Positions 8,716 to 18,827 are shown, numbered from the stretch's first letter. The stretch is DNA of 41,936 nt from Proteobacteria bacterium ST_bin16 (GCA_002083595.1 MSXT01000055.1:1-41936), one strand, 5' to 3'. Numbers and translations: made by a program. The notes: generated by a model from the letters alone, not told the origin.

Positions 8716-9852
8716 TTATAGCTGATTTTCAACAAACTGCACTAGACCGGATGCTAAATCATCCTGCTCGAGTAATTGTTTAATCCATTTTTTATTATGC
8801 TGCATCAGCGACTCACGCAATGCCAAGAAGTTCATCCACACGGTAGCATCTAATGCCTTCCCGCCATTCCAGCAAAACCACATTTCGCGAACCACGCTGG
8901 CCATTTCCACCGGCATATCCGCGGTATAGATATCAAGAAATGCTTCCAGTTTTTTCCAGTGCGCGCCTTCCGCCTGCGGATAAATATTCCAGATAAAGGG
9001 ATTGCCTGCCCACTGCGCACGTACAAAGGAATCTTCACCGCGCACAAAATTGATATCGCAACTCCACAGCAACCGATCGAAATCATTTTGCGCCATAAAT
9101 GGAACGATCTGCACGGTTAACTGCTTCTGTTTGATGAATGATCCATTGGGCGAGGCAACATGACTTAAGATTGCCACGATGCGATCCGCCACACGCCCCT
9201 GCGGCACAATCAGCAAAACCGGATTTAAAGATGCTGACAAAAGCCTGATCAAGCTCTCGACCGGCGCTGTATCGTAACAAAACAGCGCGATGCGGATCTC
9301 ATCGGGCCGGCGCTCACACAGGCCTTTTTGATCCAAAAATGCTTGTTCTGCAGTAACATCAAAAAATTCTCTTTGCGCCAGCAAACTCTTTTCCCGCAAT
9401 AGTCCGCCTGTACCCGGCACAAAACCGGGAAAAAAGAATGTCTTGGTTAAAGGAAAGCGCGGATGAGGTGAAGGCAGGCTGTGATATTGCGCGACCCAAG
9501 GCTCGGCACTGAGATATTCCAGATTAATCCAGACGGGCTGCTTGTTCTTGCGCGCCATCGCGGCAATATACACATCAGGCAGCTCGCAGGCGAATGCCTC
9601 AATCACCACATCGGCCGGTTCAATATCCAGAAATGTCTTCTGCCAATGGCAGATTTCAACGCCTTGCACGTTTTGCTGTTGAATTTCCGCATTCACATCC
9701 GGTGCAATGCAGGAAAAACACAGCAAATCGTCGACCCATAACCGCACCATCTGATTATGATCCTGAGTCAATTGCTTTGCTAAGCGCCAACACACACCGA
9801 TATCGCCAAAGTTATCGACAACCGTGCAAAAAATATCCCAGCGGCGTTGCAT
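8716..9852 (-). CDS. earP: EF-P arginine rhamnosyltransferase EarP
   Basis: The 378-residue GT-B-fold glycosyltransferase attaches rhamnose from dTDP-beta-L-rhamnose to R32 of EF-P. The N-terminal motif DNFGDIGVCWRLA supplies D13 and D17, and FVRGEDSFVRAQW supplies E273. These are the residues known to be essential in Pseudomonas and Neisseria EarP, and they fall at the same numbers. It is transcribed with efp, its only known substrate. The dTDP-rhamnose synthesis genes must lie elsewhere. Confidence 0.95.
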   Translation of the reverse strand: MQRRWDIFCTVVDNFGDIGVCWRLAKQLTQDHNQMVRLWVDDLLCFSCIAPDVNAEIQQQNVQGVEICHWQKTFLDIEPADVVIEAFACELPDVYIAAMARKNKQPVWINLEYLSAEPWVAQYHSLPSPHPRFPLTKTFFFPGFVPGTGGLLREKSLLAQREFFDVTAEQAFLDQKGLCERRPDEIRIALFCYDTAPVESLIRLLSASLNPVLLIVPQGRVADRIVAILSHVASPNGSFIKQKQLTVQIVPFMAQNDFDRLLWSCDINFVRGEDSFVRAQWAGNPFIWNIYPQAEGAHWKKLEAFLDIYTADMPVEMASVVREMWFCWNGGKALDATVWMNFLALRESLMQHNKKWIKQLLEQDDLASGLVQFVENQL

Positions 9853-9940
9853 AAGCTTCTATATTAGAAAAACACTCTTCCGGCACGCATTGATAAAGAC
9901 GTTACGCTATTCTGCACAACACTGTCAGCAGGATGTCGGC

Positions 9941-10714
9941 TCAATGGCCACCCTCATTCAGAATTTTTTCCTTCTGCTGTTCAAATTCCTGTTCCGTCAG
10001 AGCCCCTTGGTCGCGCAGTTGCTGTAACCGTTCCAATGCCGACAAATGATGATGTCTCTGCACGGAAATGCCCGTGTCTAATTCAGTGGAGGTAACCGGT
10101 CCGGTTTTCACGAAACCAAAAAATTTTCCTATTTTGGCGAGCAATACTTTGATCAAACGCCATAACTTCGGCAGTAACCAAATGGCAATGCCGATAAAAA
10201 TGACCAGTAGGATGAGAAAGACTTCCGGGTGCTTTACTGCGGCCCACATTCCTGAAAACACCAAAAAATCACCGGTGAGCGAGGCTGACCAGTTGGTAAA
10301 AGGCTCGGGCGACGTATTGATCAACAATCTTGTTCCTGCTTTGGTCGCATGACTTGTAGCAGCCAAGCTGCCTCCCAGAATACCCGCTGCAATCTCAAGC
10401 GCCGGTGTCACATCGCCGACCGCGCCTGCCGCCAGCATGGCGCCTGCCGGAATTCGCACAAACGTTTGAATGGAGTCCCAGGCGGAATCCATTCCGGGTA
10501 TTTTGTCGATAAAAAATTCGATGAAATACATCACGGCAGCAGCACCGATCACCAATGGATCCTCCAATACCGTCAGCTCGGCTGGCAGATCAATATGACC
10601 GGTCGAACCGCCCCAGCCCAGCACCAGCAAAACCGCATACAGATTGATGCCGCTGGCCCAGGAAACGCCCATCATCAAGGCGATTGTCGTCAGTAATGCT
10701 TCGTAATTTTCCAT
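9941..10714 (-). CDS. DUF4126 membrane protein with C-terminal SHOCT domain
   Basis: The 257-residue protein has a DUF4126 region (residues about 8-195) with about five hydrophobic segments and glycine/alanine-rich helices. A basic linker follows, then a SHOCT-type short C-terminal domain (residues about 226-253: LERLQQLRDQGALTEQEFEQ and onward). SHOCT domains are common C-terminal add-ons thought to mediate oligomerisation. The function of DUF4126 is unknown. The protein is probably in the inner membrane. It lies 48 bp downstream of the universal stress protein gene on the same strand and may share its transcript. Confidence 0.85.
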   Translation of the reverse strand: MENYEALLTTIALMMGVSWASGINLYAVLLVLGWGGSTGHIDLPAELTVLEDPLVIGAAAVMYFIEFFIDKIPGMDSAWDSIQTFVRIPAGAMLAAGAVGDVTPALEIAAGILGGSLAATSHATKAGTRLLINTSPEPFTNWSASLTGDFLVFSGMWAAVKHPEVFLILLVIFIGIAIWLLPKLWRLIKVLLAKIGKFFGFVKTGPVTSTELDTGISVQRHHHLSALERLQQLRDQGALTEQEFEQQKEKILNEGGH

Positions 10715-10762
10715 AATCTGATTTTCTTAATGAATACGTAGACTTATTCTTGATGGCAAAGA

Positions 10763-11203
10763 TCAGCCGCCATGGATCAGAAGAATCGGGATATCCGCCG
10801 TGCGCACCACGCCTTCGGCAACACTGCCCAGCAACATACGGCTAAAACCGGATCGGCCATGGGTCCCCACAATGATCAGATCCGCTTGTGCATTTTTCGC
10901 TTCGGCGGTAATCACATGGGCGACTCGCTCTCCCTTGGCTTCGAGTAACTTTGTCTCCACCGGCACTCCGGCTTGCTTTAATTTCATCTGTGCTGCGGCA
11001 AGTATTTTCTCACCATTGCGTTTCAACGAATCGACCAGTTCGGCGTAATTGAGATAATTTTCCTCATCTAAATACCCGATATCCTCCAGTACATGCACCA
11101 CTTCCACGCGTGCATTGTGCTGTTGCGCAAATTTAATCGCCTCGGCCAATGCGCGCCCGGATGTTGCACTGCCGTCAACCGGCACTAAAATTCGCTGATA
11201 CAT
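10763..11203 (-). CDS. Universal stress protein (UspA family)
   Basis: This single-domain Usp of 146 residues begins MYQRILVPVDGSATSGRAL. Its C-terminal nucleotide-binding motif is GTHGRSGFSRMLLGSV (pattern G-2x-G-9x-GS), so it should be an ATP-binding member, like MJ0577, rather than the non-binding UspA type. It is cytoplasmic and usually induced by growth arrest or stress. A strong GGAGG ribosome binding site precedes the start, and DUF4126 follows on the same strand. Confidence 0.93.
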   Translation of the reverse strand: MYQRILVPVDGSATSGRALAEAIKFAQQHNARVEVVHVLEDIGYLDEENYLNYAELVDSLKRNGEKILAAAQMKLKQAGVPVETKLLEAKGERVAHVITAEAKNAQADLIIVGTHGRSGFSRMLLGSVAEGVVRTADIPILLIHGG

Positions 11204-11546
11204 GACACCTCCGTGAAAGTAGTAATATATTCAGATACTTTATCAAAATGAGAAAGTTTGCGCATAACCCGGATAGTGACGGTACCGCATTGTATTTTGA
11301 AACAATAAAAATGCATACAGCGAATTTCTTTCTCCCAGTATGCCTGAACACCTGGAAAACCGGCCAATTCTTCAGTACACTTAATTTTGGTACCTTCTGC
11401 GTTCTTTATGAATGCTTGATTTACCGGATTATAAAATAATCAACTGAGAATCTTATTTTTCTCGTATCCACTGAACCCCATCGCATTTTACTATTCGTAG
11501 CTAGAAACGATACGGATACAGCGATTAAATCTACCGGGAAGATAGT
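11204..11546. other. Intergenic spacer between usp and lipoprotein genes
   Basis: This is a divergent spacer of about 340 bp without a credible gene. Promoters for both flanking genes should lie here. I see no convincing -35/-10 pair, repeat or structured element. Confidence 0.5.
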
Positions 11547-12374
11547 ATGCTGAATCAGTCAGAATTACAGAACAATAAGACGGCAAAGCTTTGGCCTCAA
11601 GCGTCATTACCACGTGTTTGTAAAGAGGCTTATTCATTATCGAATCTGCTGATTGTTATCATTATTGCCCTGAGTTTTGCCGGATGCGCTTCCCAGGAGC
11701 AACTTCCCGCCCCGGTTATTGAAACAGCACCCGTCACTGCTTCACAGGAAGAAAATCTGCGCAAGGAAATCGCTCGCCTGGAAAAATTGCTCGCGGAAAA
11801 AGACGAATTAATCAAGAATCAGCAAATACGCCAGAAAAATCAGGCGCAAGTACTGCGAGAAGTCAACAAGGAAGCAACGCGGGCGCAAGTGAAGCTGCAC
11901 AGACTCGCAACCAAACCCGGCACCGCCTCTGCCATCGCGGAAACCGAGGTGGCACTGGCAAACCTGAAACAAACGAAAGTTTCTCCAGCAGACCAAGTGC
12001 TGCAAATTCAAGCCAAGCATTTGGTCGATACCGCCTCGGTGCTGTTTGCCAAGGATCAGTATGCCTCGGCCATGAATTATGTTACCCAGGCCAAGCAATT
12101 GATCAGTTTGATCACAACCCCCAATCACAAAAAAACAGCCGATGAAAATAGCTCGCTGCTGGAATTTCACAAACCGATAAAATTGCACACCAAGGCAAAC
12201 ATCAATTTACGCAAAATGCCAAGCGCCAAGGCGCAATTATTGACCACATTGAAAAAAAATACCGTGGTCATAGCAAATGCCAGTCAGGGTTCATGGTTAC
12301 GCGTTCAAGTCAACGAGAAACAAGGCTGGGTTCTCAATACCGGTCTAGAAGCGAGCAAAAATCACCATCCTTAG
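11547..12374 (+). CDS. Putative lipoprotein with coiled coil and bacterial SH3 domain
   Basis: The 275-residue protein has a long N-terminal tail, then a hydrophobic stretch (about 30-44) ending in the lipobox LSFAGC with the lipidated cysteine at 47. Residues about 68-115 form a charged coiled coil, and about 150-190 form another helical segment. The C-terminal residues about 212-270 resemble an SH3b domain (INLRKMPSAKAQLLTTLKKN, then GSWLRVQV and GWVL). It is probably anchored in the outer membrane facing the periplasm, and may bind peptidoglycan. The signal region starts unusually late, so a start further in than 11547 is possible. Specific role unknown. Confidence 0.8.
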   Translation: MLNQSELQNNKTAKLWPQASLPRVCKEAYSLSNLLIVIIIALSFAGCASQEQLPAPVIETAPVTASQEENLRKEIARLEKLLAEKDELIKNQQIRQKNQAQVLREVNKEATRAQVKLHRLATKPGTASAIAETEVALANLKQTKVSPADQVLQIQAKHLVDTASVLFAKDQYASAMNYVTQAKQLISLITTPNHKKTADENSSLLEFHKPIKLHTKANINLRKMPSAKAQLLTTLKKNTVVIANASQGSWLRVQVNEKQGWVLNTGLEASKNHHP

Positions 12375-12504
12375 CCAGGGAGCCGTTGAGGAATATTTCC
12401 GAGGGGCAAAGCAGGCAAGAAAGGCAGTTTAGGCGTGTGAATGCATGATGCGGTTGTAGTTATCGCAGCGGCAACGCAAAGCGTTCTTTCAACGGCCCGC
12501 AAGC

Positions 12505-14175
12505 CTATGTGGTTGAATCGGATTTAGGTTGTACGCTGTACACTTGATCGCGCCCCGAGCGCTTAGCTTCATACAACGCGCCGTCGACCCTGGACAACAA
12601 AATGGTCAGCGATATGTCTTCCGGTTCACTTTGAATGACGCCGATGCTGAGCGTTACTTTGAGCGTCTTGTTGATCGCGCCGCAATGCACGCTTGCTGCA
12701 TGCGCCCGGATGCGTTCCGCAGTCTTCAGCGCTTCACTGATGGCGGTATCCGCCAGAATGATAATGAACTCGTCGCCGCCAAAACGGGCTGCAAAATCGA
12801 CGTTGCGGATCGATTGCGAGATCTTTTTTGCAATCCCTGCAATGATTTCATCCCCGGCGACATGCCCGAGGCTATCGTTCAATGTTTTGAAATGATCGAC
12901 ATCGATCATCAGGACGGAAAACGGCCGCTTGTTGCGCTCGTATCGTGCCAACTGATCAGTGATGATGGCATTCAGTTTATTGCGATTAAATAGCCCCGTA
13001 AGGCTGTCGGTAACCGATAGCGTTTCCAAGAGCGCGTTCTTTTGCTGCATGGCAGCACTCGCTTCCTCGATTTTCGCTTGATCCAGACGCAACTGATTTG
13101 TCATCTGATTGAACATCTGCGTCAGCTGCCCAAGTTCATTTCGCTGCGTGCTCGTCAATTCAACGTTAAGATCCCCTTGCACAATCTTTCCGGTGGCATC
13201 GATCAATCTTCGCAATGGAACAACAATCGCATGACTCATTTGGAACGCGATGGCGGCGACCACCAGGATGATGATACTGATCAGACCCACGAACAAATTG
13301 CGCTGCTGCTCCCAAAACGCATAGATCAATTGATGGCTTCTGGTCGCAATAATAGTAATCAGGGGTTTCTCCGACACATACGCCAGACCGGCAACTTTTT
13401 CCTGCCGCAATCCCCGGAATATCTCGTATTCTCCCGGGTTATCGCGCAACCGTTTTATTACCTCTGCATCAAGCGACACCGGGTTATCCGGATTGACAAT
13501 GGCGGCATCGCTGGCCAGCATGACGTTGCCATCCTTATCCAGGAGCAGAACATCGCCAGGTGGCGATTTGATCTTATCCTTTAAATTTGACTGGATATCG
13601 CGCAAATCAAACGTCACGATCAGCGCACCCAAAATAAAATCATCCACCGACAATATGGGCACCGCGATGCTCAGCACGGCCGTTGCATAATCCGCATTCC
13701 ACTGCGGTGGCCCAACAACTTCTCCTTGAGTCGACGCATCTTGCGGCCAATCCGGCGAGAGTTTCACCGGGAAAGGCGATTCGACGTTGCTGGCGAGTAT
13801 TCCTCCTTCCACATCGACCACCGTTAATTCCAGAACGGTTTCCAGCCGTTTATGCACGGATTGCAAGTACAGTTCTAATCCCTTCCGCTGCACTTTGAGT
13901 TTGTTTTTCCGCGCTTGCGCTTGATTGTCTCGCGACAATCCCTCGATCAGAATCTTGGATGTCGCCAGTTCCCGGACCGTCAGAATCTGTTCCTTAATCC
14001 ACAGCTCCAGTTCCCGGCTGGCATAATTGGCCAAAGCACGCAACTCGCGGGTGACATTCTCGTTGATCATCGTTTCGTTTTGCTGAAACGACAATATGCC
14101 CAATCCCAGTGAAGGGATCAGTGTGGCCAGAATGGAAAAAACGATAATCTTGCTTTTGATACTTTTCAAGATCAA
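12505..14175 (-). CDS. Membrane diguanylate cyclase (sensor-HAMP-GGDEF)
   Basis: The 556-residue protein has a TM segment (about 10-30), a periplasmic sensor region (about 31-290, dCache-like), a second TM (about 293-312), HAMP (about 313-366), a short coiled coil, and a GGDEF domain (about 388-548). The active site GGDEF is intact at 466-470, with an inhibitory I-site RNVD at 457-460, so it should make c-di-GMP with product inhibition. The likely start is a TTG at 14175 behind GCGGGA; no ATG fits the first TM. It lies only 20 bp after the globin gene, suggesting an operon. The signal sensed is unknown. Confidence 0.92.
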   Translation of the reverse strand: MILKSIKSKIIVFSILATLIPSLGLGILSFQQNETMINENVTRELRALANYASRELELWIKEQILTVRELATSKILIEGLSRDNQAQARKNKLKVQRKGLELYLQSVHKRLETVLELTVVDVEGGILASNVESPFPVKLSPDWPQDASTQGEVVGPPQWNADYATAVLSIAVPILSVDDFILGALIVTFDLRDIQSNLKDKIKSPPGDVLLLDKDGNVMLASDAAIVNPDNPVSLDAEVIKRLRDNPGEYEIFRGLRQEKVAGLAYVSEKPLITIIATRSHQLIYAFWEQQRNLFVGLISIIILVVAAIAFQMSHAIVVPLRRLIDATGKIVQGDLNVELTSTQRNELGQLTQMFNQMTNQLRLDQAKIEEASAAMQQKNALLETLSVTDSLTGLFNRNKLNAIITDQLARYERNKRPFSVLMIDVDHFKTLNDSLGHVAGDEIIAGIAKKISQSIRNVDFAARFGGDEFIIILADTAISEALKTAERIRAHAASVHCGAINKTLKVTLSIGVIQSEPEDISLTILLSRVDGALYEAKRSGRDQVYSVQPKSDSTT

Positions 14176-14195
14176 TCCCGCAAGGTTATAGGAAA

Positions 14196-14621
14196 CTATG
14201 CTGTATGAAGTGCAACCGGCTGTTTATCCGGGTAATTACTCATTTGATAGCCCTGCCACAACCGGCCCGCGATAAACGTCGCAATAGCATTGGCTTGCTG
14301 TTGCAGATTGGGATTGCCCAGTTCTTCGGTTGTCTCTTTGAACAGTTGCAACCAGCGTTCAAACAATGCCGCGTTGAGATCGGGCAAAGCAATATGCTTA
14401 GGCATCGGTGCGCCGCGGAACCGGCTGGTGCCGCGCAATTGCGCCGACCAGAAATTGATCATCTGCACAAAATGTGCATCCCAATCGATGACATGCGCCT
14501 CGAAAATGGGTCCCAGTCCGGGATCTTTACGGGCTTTTGCGTAAAATGTATGAACCAGGTTTGCTATTTCTTCTTCAGTATATAAACTAGGATCCGGCAT
14601 TGGAAATGGCGATTGACTCAT
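14196..14621 (-). CDS. Group III truncated haemoglobin
   Basis: This 141-residue single-domain globin is of the group III (trHbP, Campylobacter Ctb-like) type. Helices include LVHTFYAKARKDPGLGPIF and FVQMINFWSAQLRGTSRFRG, and the segment MPKHIALP holds the probable proximal haem histidine at about 76. A tryptophan near W122 (GRLWQGYQ) fits the conserved G8 position of the group. Such proteins bind O2 or NO. It is the first gene of a probable two-gene unit with the diguanylate cyclase. Confidence 0.88.
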   Translation of the reverse strand: MSQSPFPMPDPSLYTEEEIANLVHTFYAKARKDPGLGPIFEAHVIDWDAHFVQMINFWSAQLRGTSRFRGAPMPKHIALPDLNAALFERWLQLFKETTEELGNPNLQQQANAIATFIAGRLWQGYQMSNYPDKQPVALHTA

Positions 14622-14840
14622 AATGTATTGAAATTACCTCAGTGCTGATTAAAAAGAATTGATCCATGGCTGAGATGGATTGTGACAGTGCTGCACAGAT
14701 ACTATTGTCAAGCGTATCTGATGATGGAAACTAGTTTATCTTCGGTTTTCCGGATTGTCCAACTTTGCAGCAAATTAAGCGGTTTTGTACCGCACTGGTC
14801 ATGGTAAACCCCGCTGGTTATCAGGGAGATAGGGATCAAA

Positions 14841-16451
14841 ATGAAAAATTTATACGGCAAAGCATTGTTAACCGATCCGGGATTCACAAAATCAACGGCA
14901 TTTACGCGAGAAGAGCGTGAACGGTTCGGTCTACGGGGATTACTGCCCTACGAAGTGGCCAGCATGCGTAAACAAATTGAACGCGTCTTAGGCAGTATGC
15001 GTTGCAAAAGCAGCGCCATAGAAAAATACATCTTTCTAAATGCCTTGCTGGAGCGCAACCAACGGCTTTTTTACCGCACCATGATCGACCACATCGAAGA
15101 AATCATGCCGTTGGTCTACACCCCCACGGTCGGCGAAGCTTGCAAGGAATTTGCACACATCTTCAGAAAACCGCAGGGATTCTATATCACACCTGAAGAT
15201 CGCGGCGAAATCGCCACGATTCTGAAAAACTGGCCGGAAGAAGATATCCGCGTCATTGTCGTGACGGACGGAGAGCGCATCCTGGGTTTGGGCGACTTGG
15301 GCGCGAACGGCATGGGCATACCGATCGGCAAAGTGGCTTTATACGTCGCCTGCGCCGGCATTCATCCGGCGCAATGCATGCCAGTCATGCTCGACGCCGG
15401 TACGAATAACGTAGCGTTACGCGAAGATCCGCTTTACCTGGGTTATCCCCATCCCCGCATTGACGGTGCTACCTACCGTGCCTTGGTCGATGAGTTCGTC
15501 CAAGCCGTGCAATTACGTTTTCCCAATGCCGTCATACAGTTTGAGGATTTCCTGACGCCCCACGCATTTGAATTTTTGGAACGCTACAGCGGACAAGTGC
15601 GCTGCTTTAACGACGATATCCAAGGCACTGCCGCCGTTACATTGGCGGGCATTTACACCTCGTGCCGCATTACCGGAAAGCAATTCGCCGATCTGAATAT
15701 CATGTTTCTCGGCACAGGATCGGCCGCCAGCGGAACCGCGGAATTGGTCGTGGATGCGTTTGTCAAAGCCGGACTCAGCGATGCAGAAGCGCGGAAACGG
15801 TTATGGTTCATCGATCGGAAAGGATTAATAACCACGGCGAACGAGAACATCAAACCGCGCATCAAACCGTTCATTCAAGCCCATGCGGCGTGCAGTTTTG
15901 CCGATGCCATCGGCGAGATCAAACCGGATGTGTTAATTGGCGCAACCGGTGTGGCCGGTACGTTCAACGAAACCATTGTACGCAGGATGGCGGCGGTGAA
16001 TGAGCGCCCGGTGATCATCGCCCTGTCGAACCCGACCTCTCATACCGAATGCACCGCAGAACAAGCTTATCAGTGGAGCGACGGGCGGGTTATTTTCGCC
16101 AGCGGCAGCCCGTTTGACCCGGTGCGCTATGGCGATACAGTTTTCAAGCCGGCGCAGGGAAACAACGCCTATATTTTCCCGGGTATCGGCCTGGGTGTCA
16201 CCGCCAGTGCTGCGCGGCTGGTGACGCAAAGCATGTTTCTGGCCGCCGCCGAGGTGCTGGCAAACACGGTTACTGACTCGGAAATCCGCAATGGCTCGGT
16301 GTATCCGGCATTAACCCGGGTACGCGACGTATCGCTCGCGATTGCGGTAGCCGTTTGCCGGGTGGCGATGAATGAAGGATTGGCGGAAGCGGCGTTACCG
16401 GAAGATTTGAACAGCTATATCCGGCCGCTGATGTATGAACCGGATTACTAA
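14841..16451 (+). CDS. maeA: NAD-dependent malic enzyme
   Basis: At 536 residues this is a large-type malic enzyme that decarboxylates malate to pyruvate. It shows Y93 in YTPTVGEAC, the RILGLGDLGANGMGIPIGK block with catalytic K164, metal ligands E235/D236 in FEDF and D259 in FNDDIQG, and the Rossmann motif GTGSAASG at 291-298. Length and motifs fit the E. coli MaeA (SfcA) class rather than the MaeB-phosphotransacetylase fusion. A GGGAGAT ribosome binding site precedes the ATG. It appears to be a single-gene unit facing serB. Confidence 0.94.
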   Translation: MKNLYGKALLTDPGFTKSTAFTREERERFGLRGLLPYEVASMRKQIERVLGSMRCKSSAIEKYIFLNALLERNQRLFYRTMIDHIEEIMPLVYTPTVGEACKEFAHIFRKPQGFYITPEDRGEIATILKNWPEEDIRVIVVTDGERILGLGDLGANGMGIPIGKVALYVACAGIHPAQCMPVMLDAGTNNVALREDPLYLGYPHPRIDGATYRALVDEFVQAVQLRFPNAVIQFEDFLTPHAFEFLERYSGQVRCFNDDIQGTAAVTLAGIYTSCRITGKQFADLNIMFLGTGSAASGTAELVVDAFVKAGLSDAEARKRLWFIDRKGLITTANENIKPRIKPFIQAHAACSFADAIGEIKPDVLIGATGVAGTFNETIVRRMAAVNERPVIIALSNPTSHTECTAEQAYQWSDGRVIFASGSPFDPVRYGDTVFKPAQGNNAYIFPGIGLGVTASAARLVTQSMFLAAAEVLANTVTDSEIRNGSVYPALTRVRDVSLAIAVAVCRVAMNEGLAEAALPEDLNSYIRPLMYEPDY

Positions 16452-16482
16452 AACCGATGCATTACCGCTGCACCGCCACAGT

Positions 16483-17313
16483 TCATGCGAATAAATTGGT
16501 GACGCCGTCCAATCCGACATAATCGATCGAATACGTCGCCTGTTGTTTGACAATCGGCTTAGCACGATAAGCAATGCCAACGCCTGCCTCGGCCAGCATC
16601 GCCAGATCATTGGCACCGTCTCCGATGGCGATGACCTGTTCACGCTGTATTCCCAGTTCCGCGCAAACTTGCTTCAGCACTTGCGCTTTGCCTTCTCTGC
16701 CGATAATTTCTCCAACTACCTTTCCGGTCAGCCGGTCATTGTCTATTTCCAGCACATTGGCTGCGGCAAAATCGAGTTGCAATTTTGTTTTGATCCGCTC
16801 GGTGAAAAATGTAAAACCGCCGGAAATCACCATGGTCTTGATGCCGGATTGCTTTGCCAGCTGTAGCATTCTTTCCGCGCCCGGACTGAGCTTCACACGC
16901 TCATCGTAGACTTTCTGTAAGTCATCCTGGTGCACGCCGCGCAATAAAGCCGTACGCCGTGTCAAACTTTCCTCAAAGCTGATCTCACCGCGCATGGTTT
17001 GCACGGTGATGGCGGCCACTTGCGGTTTGATCTGCTGCATGTCGGCAATTTCATCAATCGACTCAATTGCTAGCAAGGTCGAATCCATGTCCATTGCAAT
17101 CAATTTGAAGTCGGAAAGTTTCGTTGCCGCATTTACGAACGCAAAATCCAGCTCGGCTTGCGCGCAATATTCCGCTACTGCATCGGAATGCGTTGCATGG
17201 GTCAACCGGAAAGCTTGCCCAGTAATCCGCTCGATAGCGTCGGCATGCGCTAACTTCGCCAGCTCGCGCAGATCGCTGTTGTTAACATCCAATCCTTGGA
17301 TAATCAAATTCAT
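16483..17313 (-). CDS. serB: Phosphoserine phosphatase SerB
   Basis: The 276-residue HAD-family enzyme carries out the last step of serine synthesis. The nucleophile motif DMDSTLL begins at D75 with D77 as general acid. The later motifs VISGGFTFF and the C-terminal GDGANDLAML are intact. An N-terminal region of about 70 residues has a weak ACT-like character. It is convergent with maeA across 31 bp. No strong ribosome binding site is visible before the ATG. Confidence 0.95.
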   Translation of the reverse strand: MNLIIQGLDVNNSDLRELAKLAHADAIERITGQAFRLTHATHSDAVAEYCAQAELDFAFVNAATKLSDFKLIAMDMDSTLLAIESIDEIADMQQIKPQVAAITVQTMRGEISFEESLTRRTALLRGVHQDDLQKVYDERVKLSPGAERMLQLAKQSGIKTMVISGGFTFFTERIKTKLQLDFAAANVLEIDNDRLTGKVVGEIIGREGKAQVLKQVCAELGIQREQVIAIGDGANDLAMLAEAGVGIAYRAKPIVKQQATYSIDYVGLDGVTNLFA

Positions 17314-17360
17314 AAGGTCGTAAAACGTACTAAATGCAGTATTTCAGGTTGAAAAGACTA

Positions 17361-18827
17361 TCAGGCGTTACCGTCCCATTCCATAATCTGATTCCGGCCT
17401 GCGTGCTTGGCGGCATAGAGCGCCGAATCAGCAGCTTTAATCAGATCGCGCGGATCGCGTAATTGCGCCGCATTTTCCAGATATCCGGCGACACCGATCG
17501 AAGCGGTAATACGAATGGTGCTGCGGCCGTCAAATTTATACGCGATGTCCGCGATAGAATCTTTTAGCCGGGCAATGAGATTTCTTGAAGCCGCCACCGC
17601 CGTGCCGGGAAGAATCAAAGCAAACTCCTCTCCCCCATAACGGCTCAGGGTGTCATCTTGACGGATTTGATCGAAAACCGTTTTGACCACCATGGCCAAT
17701 AATGAATCTCCCGCAACATGGCCATAGGTATCGTTAACATTCTTAAAGTGATCAAGGTCGATGATGGCGATCGTCAACGGCAGATTGTATTGCACCGCCA
17801 GATTGAATTCGCGCCGTAACGTTTCGTCAAAATAAGTGCGATTATAAGCGCCGGTTAAACCATCCCGCTGCGATTTATCTTCCAGATCGCGCATCCGGGA
17901 TAAATCATGAATCATCAGCAGTTCTTTCGCTTCGGCAAGAATGCCACTGACTTCCGCTGGATCGTGAATGTTCATTTCAAATAAGTCTTCCACCGCATTC
18001 AGCCCGACTTCCATGATTTTAATGACGTCGATGAGAACATTCGCGTCAAATCCGAGCCAGTCTTGCGCCGCTTGGTTTAGCGCGGTCATTTTTTCAGTCT
18101 CATGCGGATAGAGAAAGTAGTCGGCCAGATAGCGCGAGACTGCCAGACACGATTGCAGCGTCGGCCCCAGACTCTTGGGTTCCGGCTGCGAATGGCTATT
18201 GATGCAGGACAACGCGATGTAATCCGGAATATGCCATCTTTTCAGCAACGCATAACCCAGCTCATCATGCCCCGCGCCGAATACCTCGCGCTCGCTATTC
18301 AGCAAAACATCATGATCCGAAGTCGACGCAAAAACCTTGCCGTATTCTTCCGGCATAATGACCCAGAAAGCCAGAATGCCGATTTCTTGAATTAATCCGG
18401 CCAGAAATAAGTCGTCCAGATAATTCAGCTCGAGTTTTTCTCCCAGTGCGCGCGCGGCAAGCGCCGACGCAATGGAGCGGCGCCAAAAAATCGTACTGTC
18501 AAAAACCGCGCCCTGATCCGGCGCCGGGTTTTTCATCAGTGAATGGGTCAGTGAAAAGGATAAGGCGATCACAAGGACGGTGTGCGTACCCAGAATACTG
18601 ACGGCTTGACGGATATTGGTTGCCACCCGGCGGGATTTATATAACGGAGTGTTTGCTGTACGCAACAGTTTTGCCGACAGCACAGGATCCAATGAAATAT
18701 ATTGGCAAACGGCACCGATATCGGCATCGGGATCGTTCGCCATTTCAATTATTTTGACGGCCACAGCCGGTAAACTAGGCAGCGCCGTGCAATGATTCAA
18801 TCGCCTTTTCAATGCATCATCAATCAC
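17361..18827 (-). CDS. HDOD-GGDEF signalling protein
   Basis: The 488-residue soluble protein pairs an HDOD domain (about 12-215) with a C-terminal GGDEF domain (about 318-482). The cyclase motif is GGEEF at 398-402, and RQDD at 389-392 fits an I-site, so diguanylate cyclase activity is expected. HDOD is a degenerate HD-type signalling domain. The start is a GTG at 18827 with AAGGA upstream. It lies 47 bp upstream of serB on the same strand, so the two may be co-transcribed, although no functional link is obvious. Confidence 0.9.
   Translation of the reverse strand: MIDDALKRRLNHCTALPSLPAVAVKIIEMANDPDADIGAVCQYISLDPVLSAKLLRTANTPLYKSRRVATNIRQAVSILGTHTVLVIALSFSLTHSLMKNPAPDQGAVFDSTIFWRRSIASALAARALGEKLELNYLDDLFLAGLIQEIGILAFWVIMPEEYGKVFASTSDHDVLLNSEREVFGAGHDELGYALLKRWHIPDYIALSCINSHSQPEPKSLGPTLQSCLAVSRYLADYFLYPHETEKMTALNQAAQDWLGFDANVLIDVIKIMEVGLNAVEDLFEMNIHDPAEVSGILAEAKELLMIHDLSRMRDLEDKSQRDGLTGAYNRTYFDETLRREFNLAVQYNLPLTIAIIDLDHFKNVNDTYGHVAGDSLLAMVVKTVFDQIRQDDTLSRYGGEEFALILPGTAVAASRNLIARLKDSIADIAYKFDGRSTIRITASIGVAGYLENAAQLRDPRDLIKAADSALYAAKHAGRNQIMEWDGNA

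Noticed and set aside
12375..12504. Possible insertion-sequence scrap between the lipoprotein and cyclase genes
   Set aside because: Minus-strand translation vaguely recalls transposase tails, but no motif or terminal repeat supports it.
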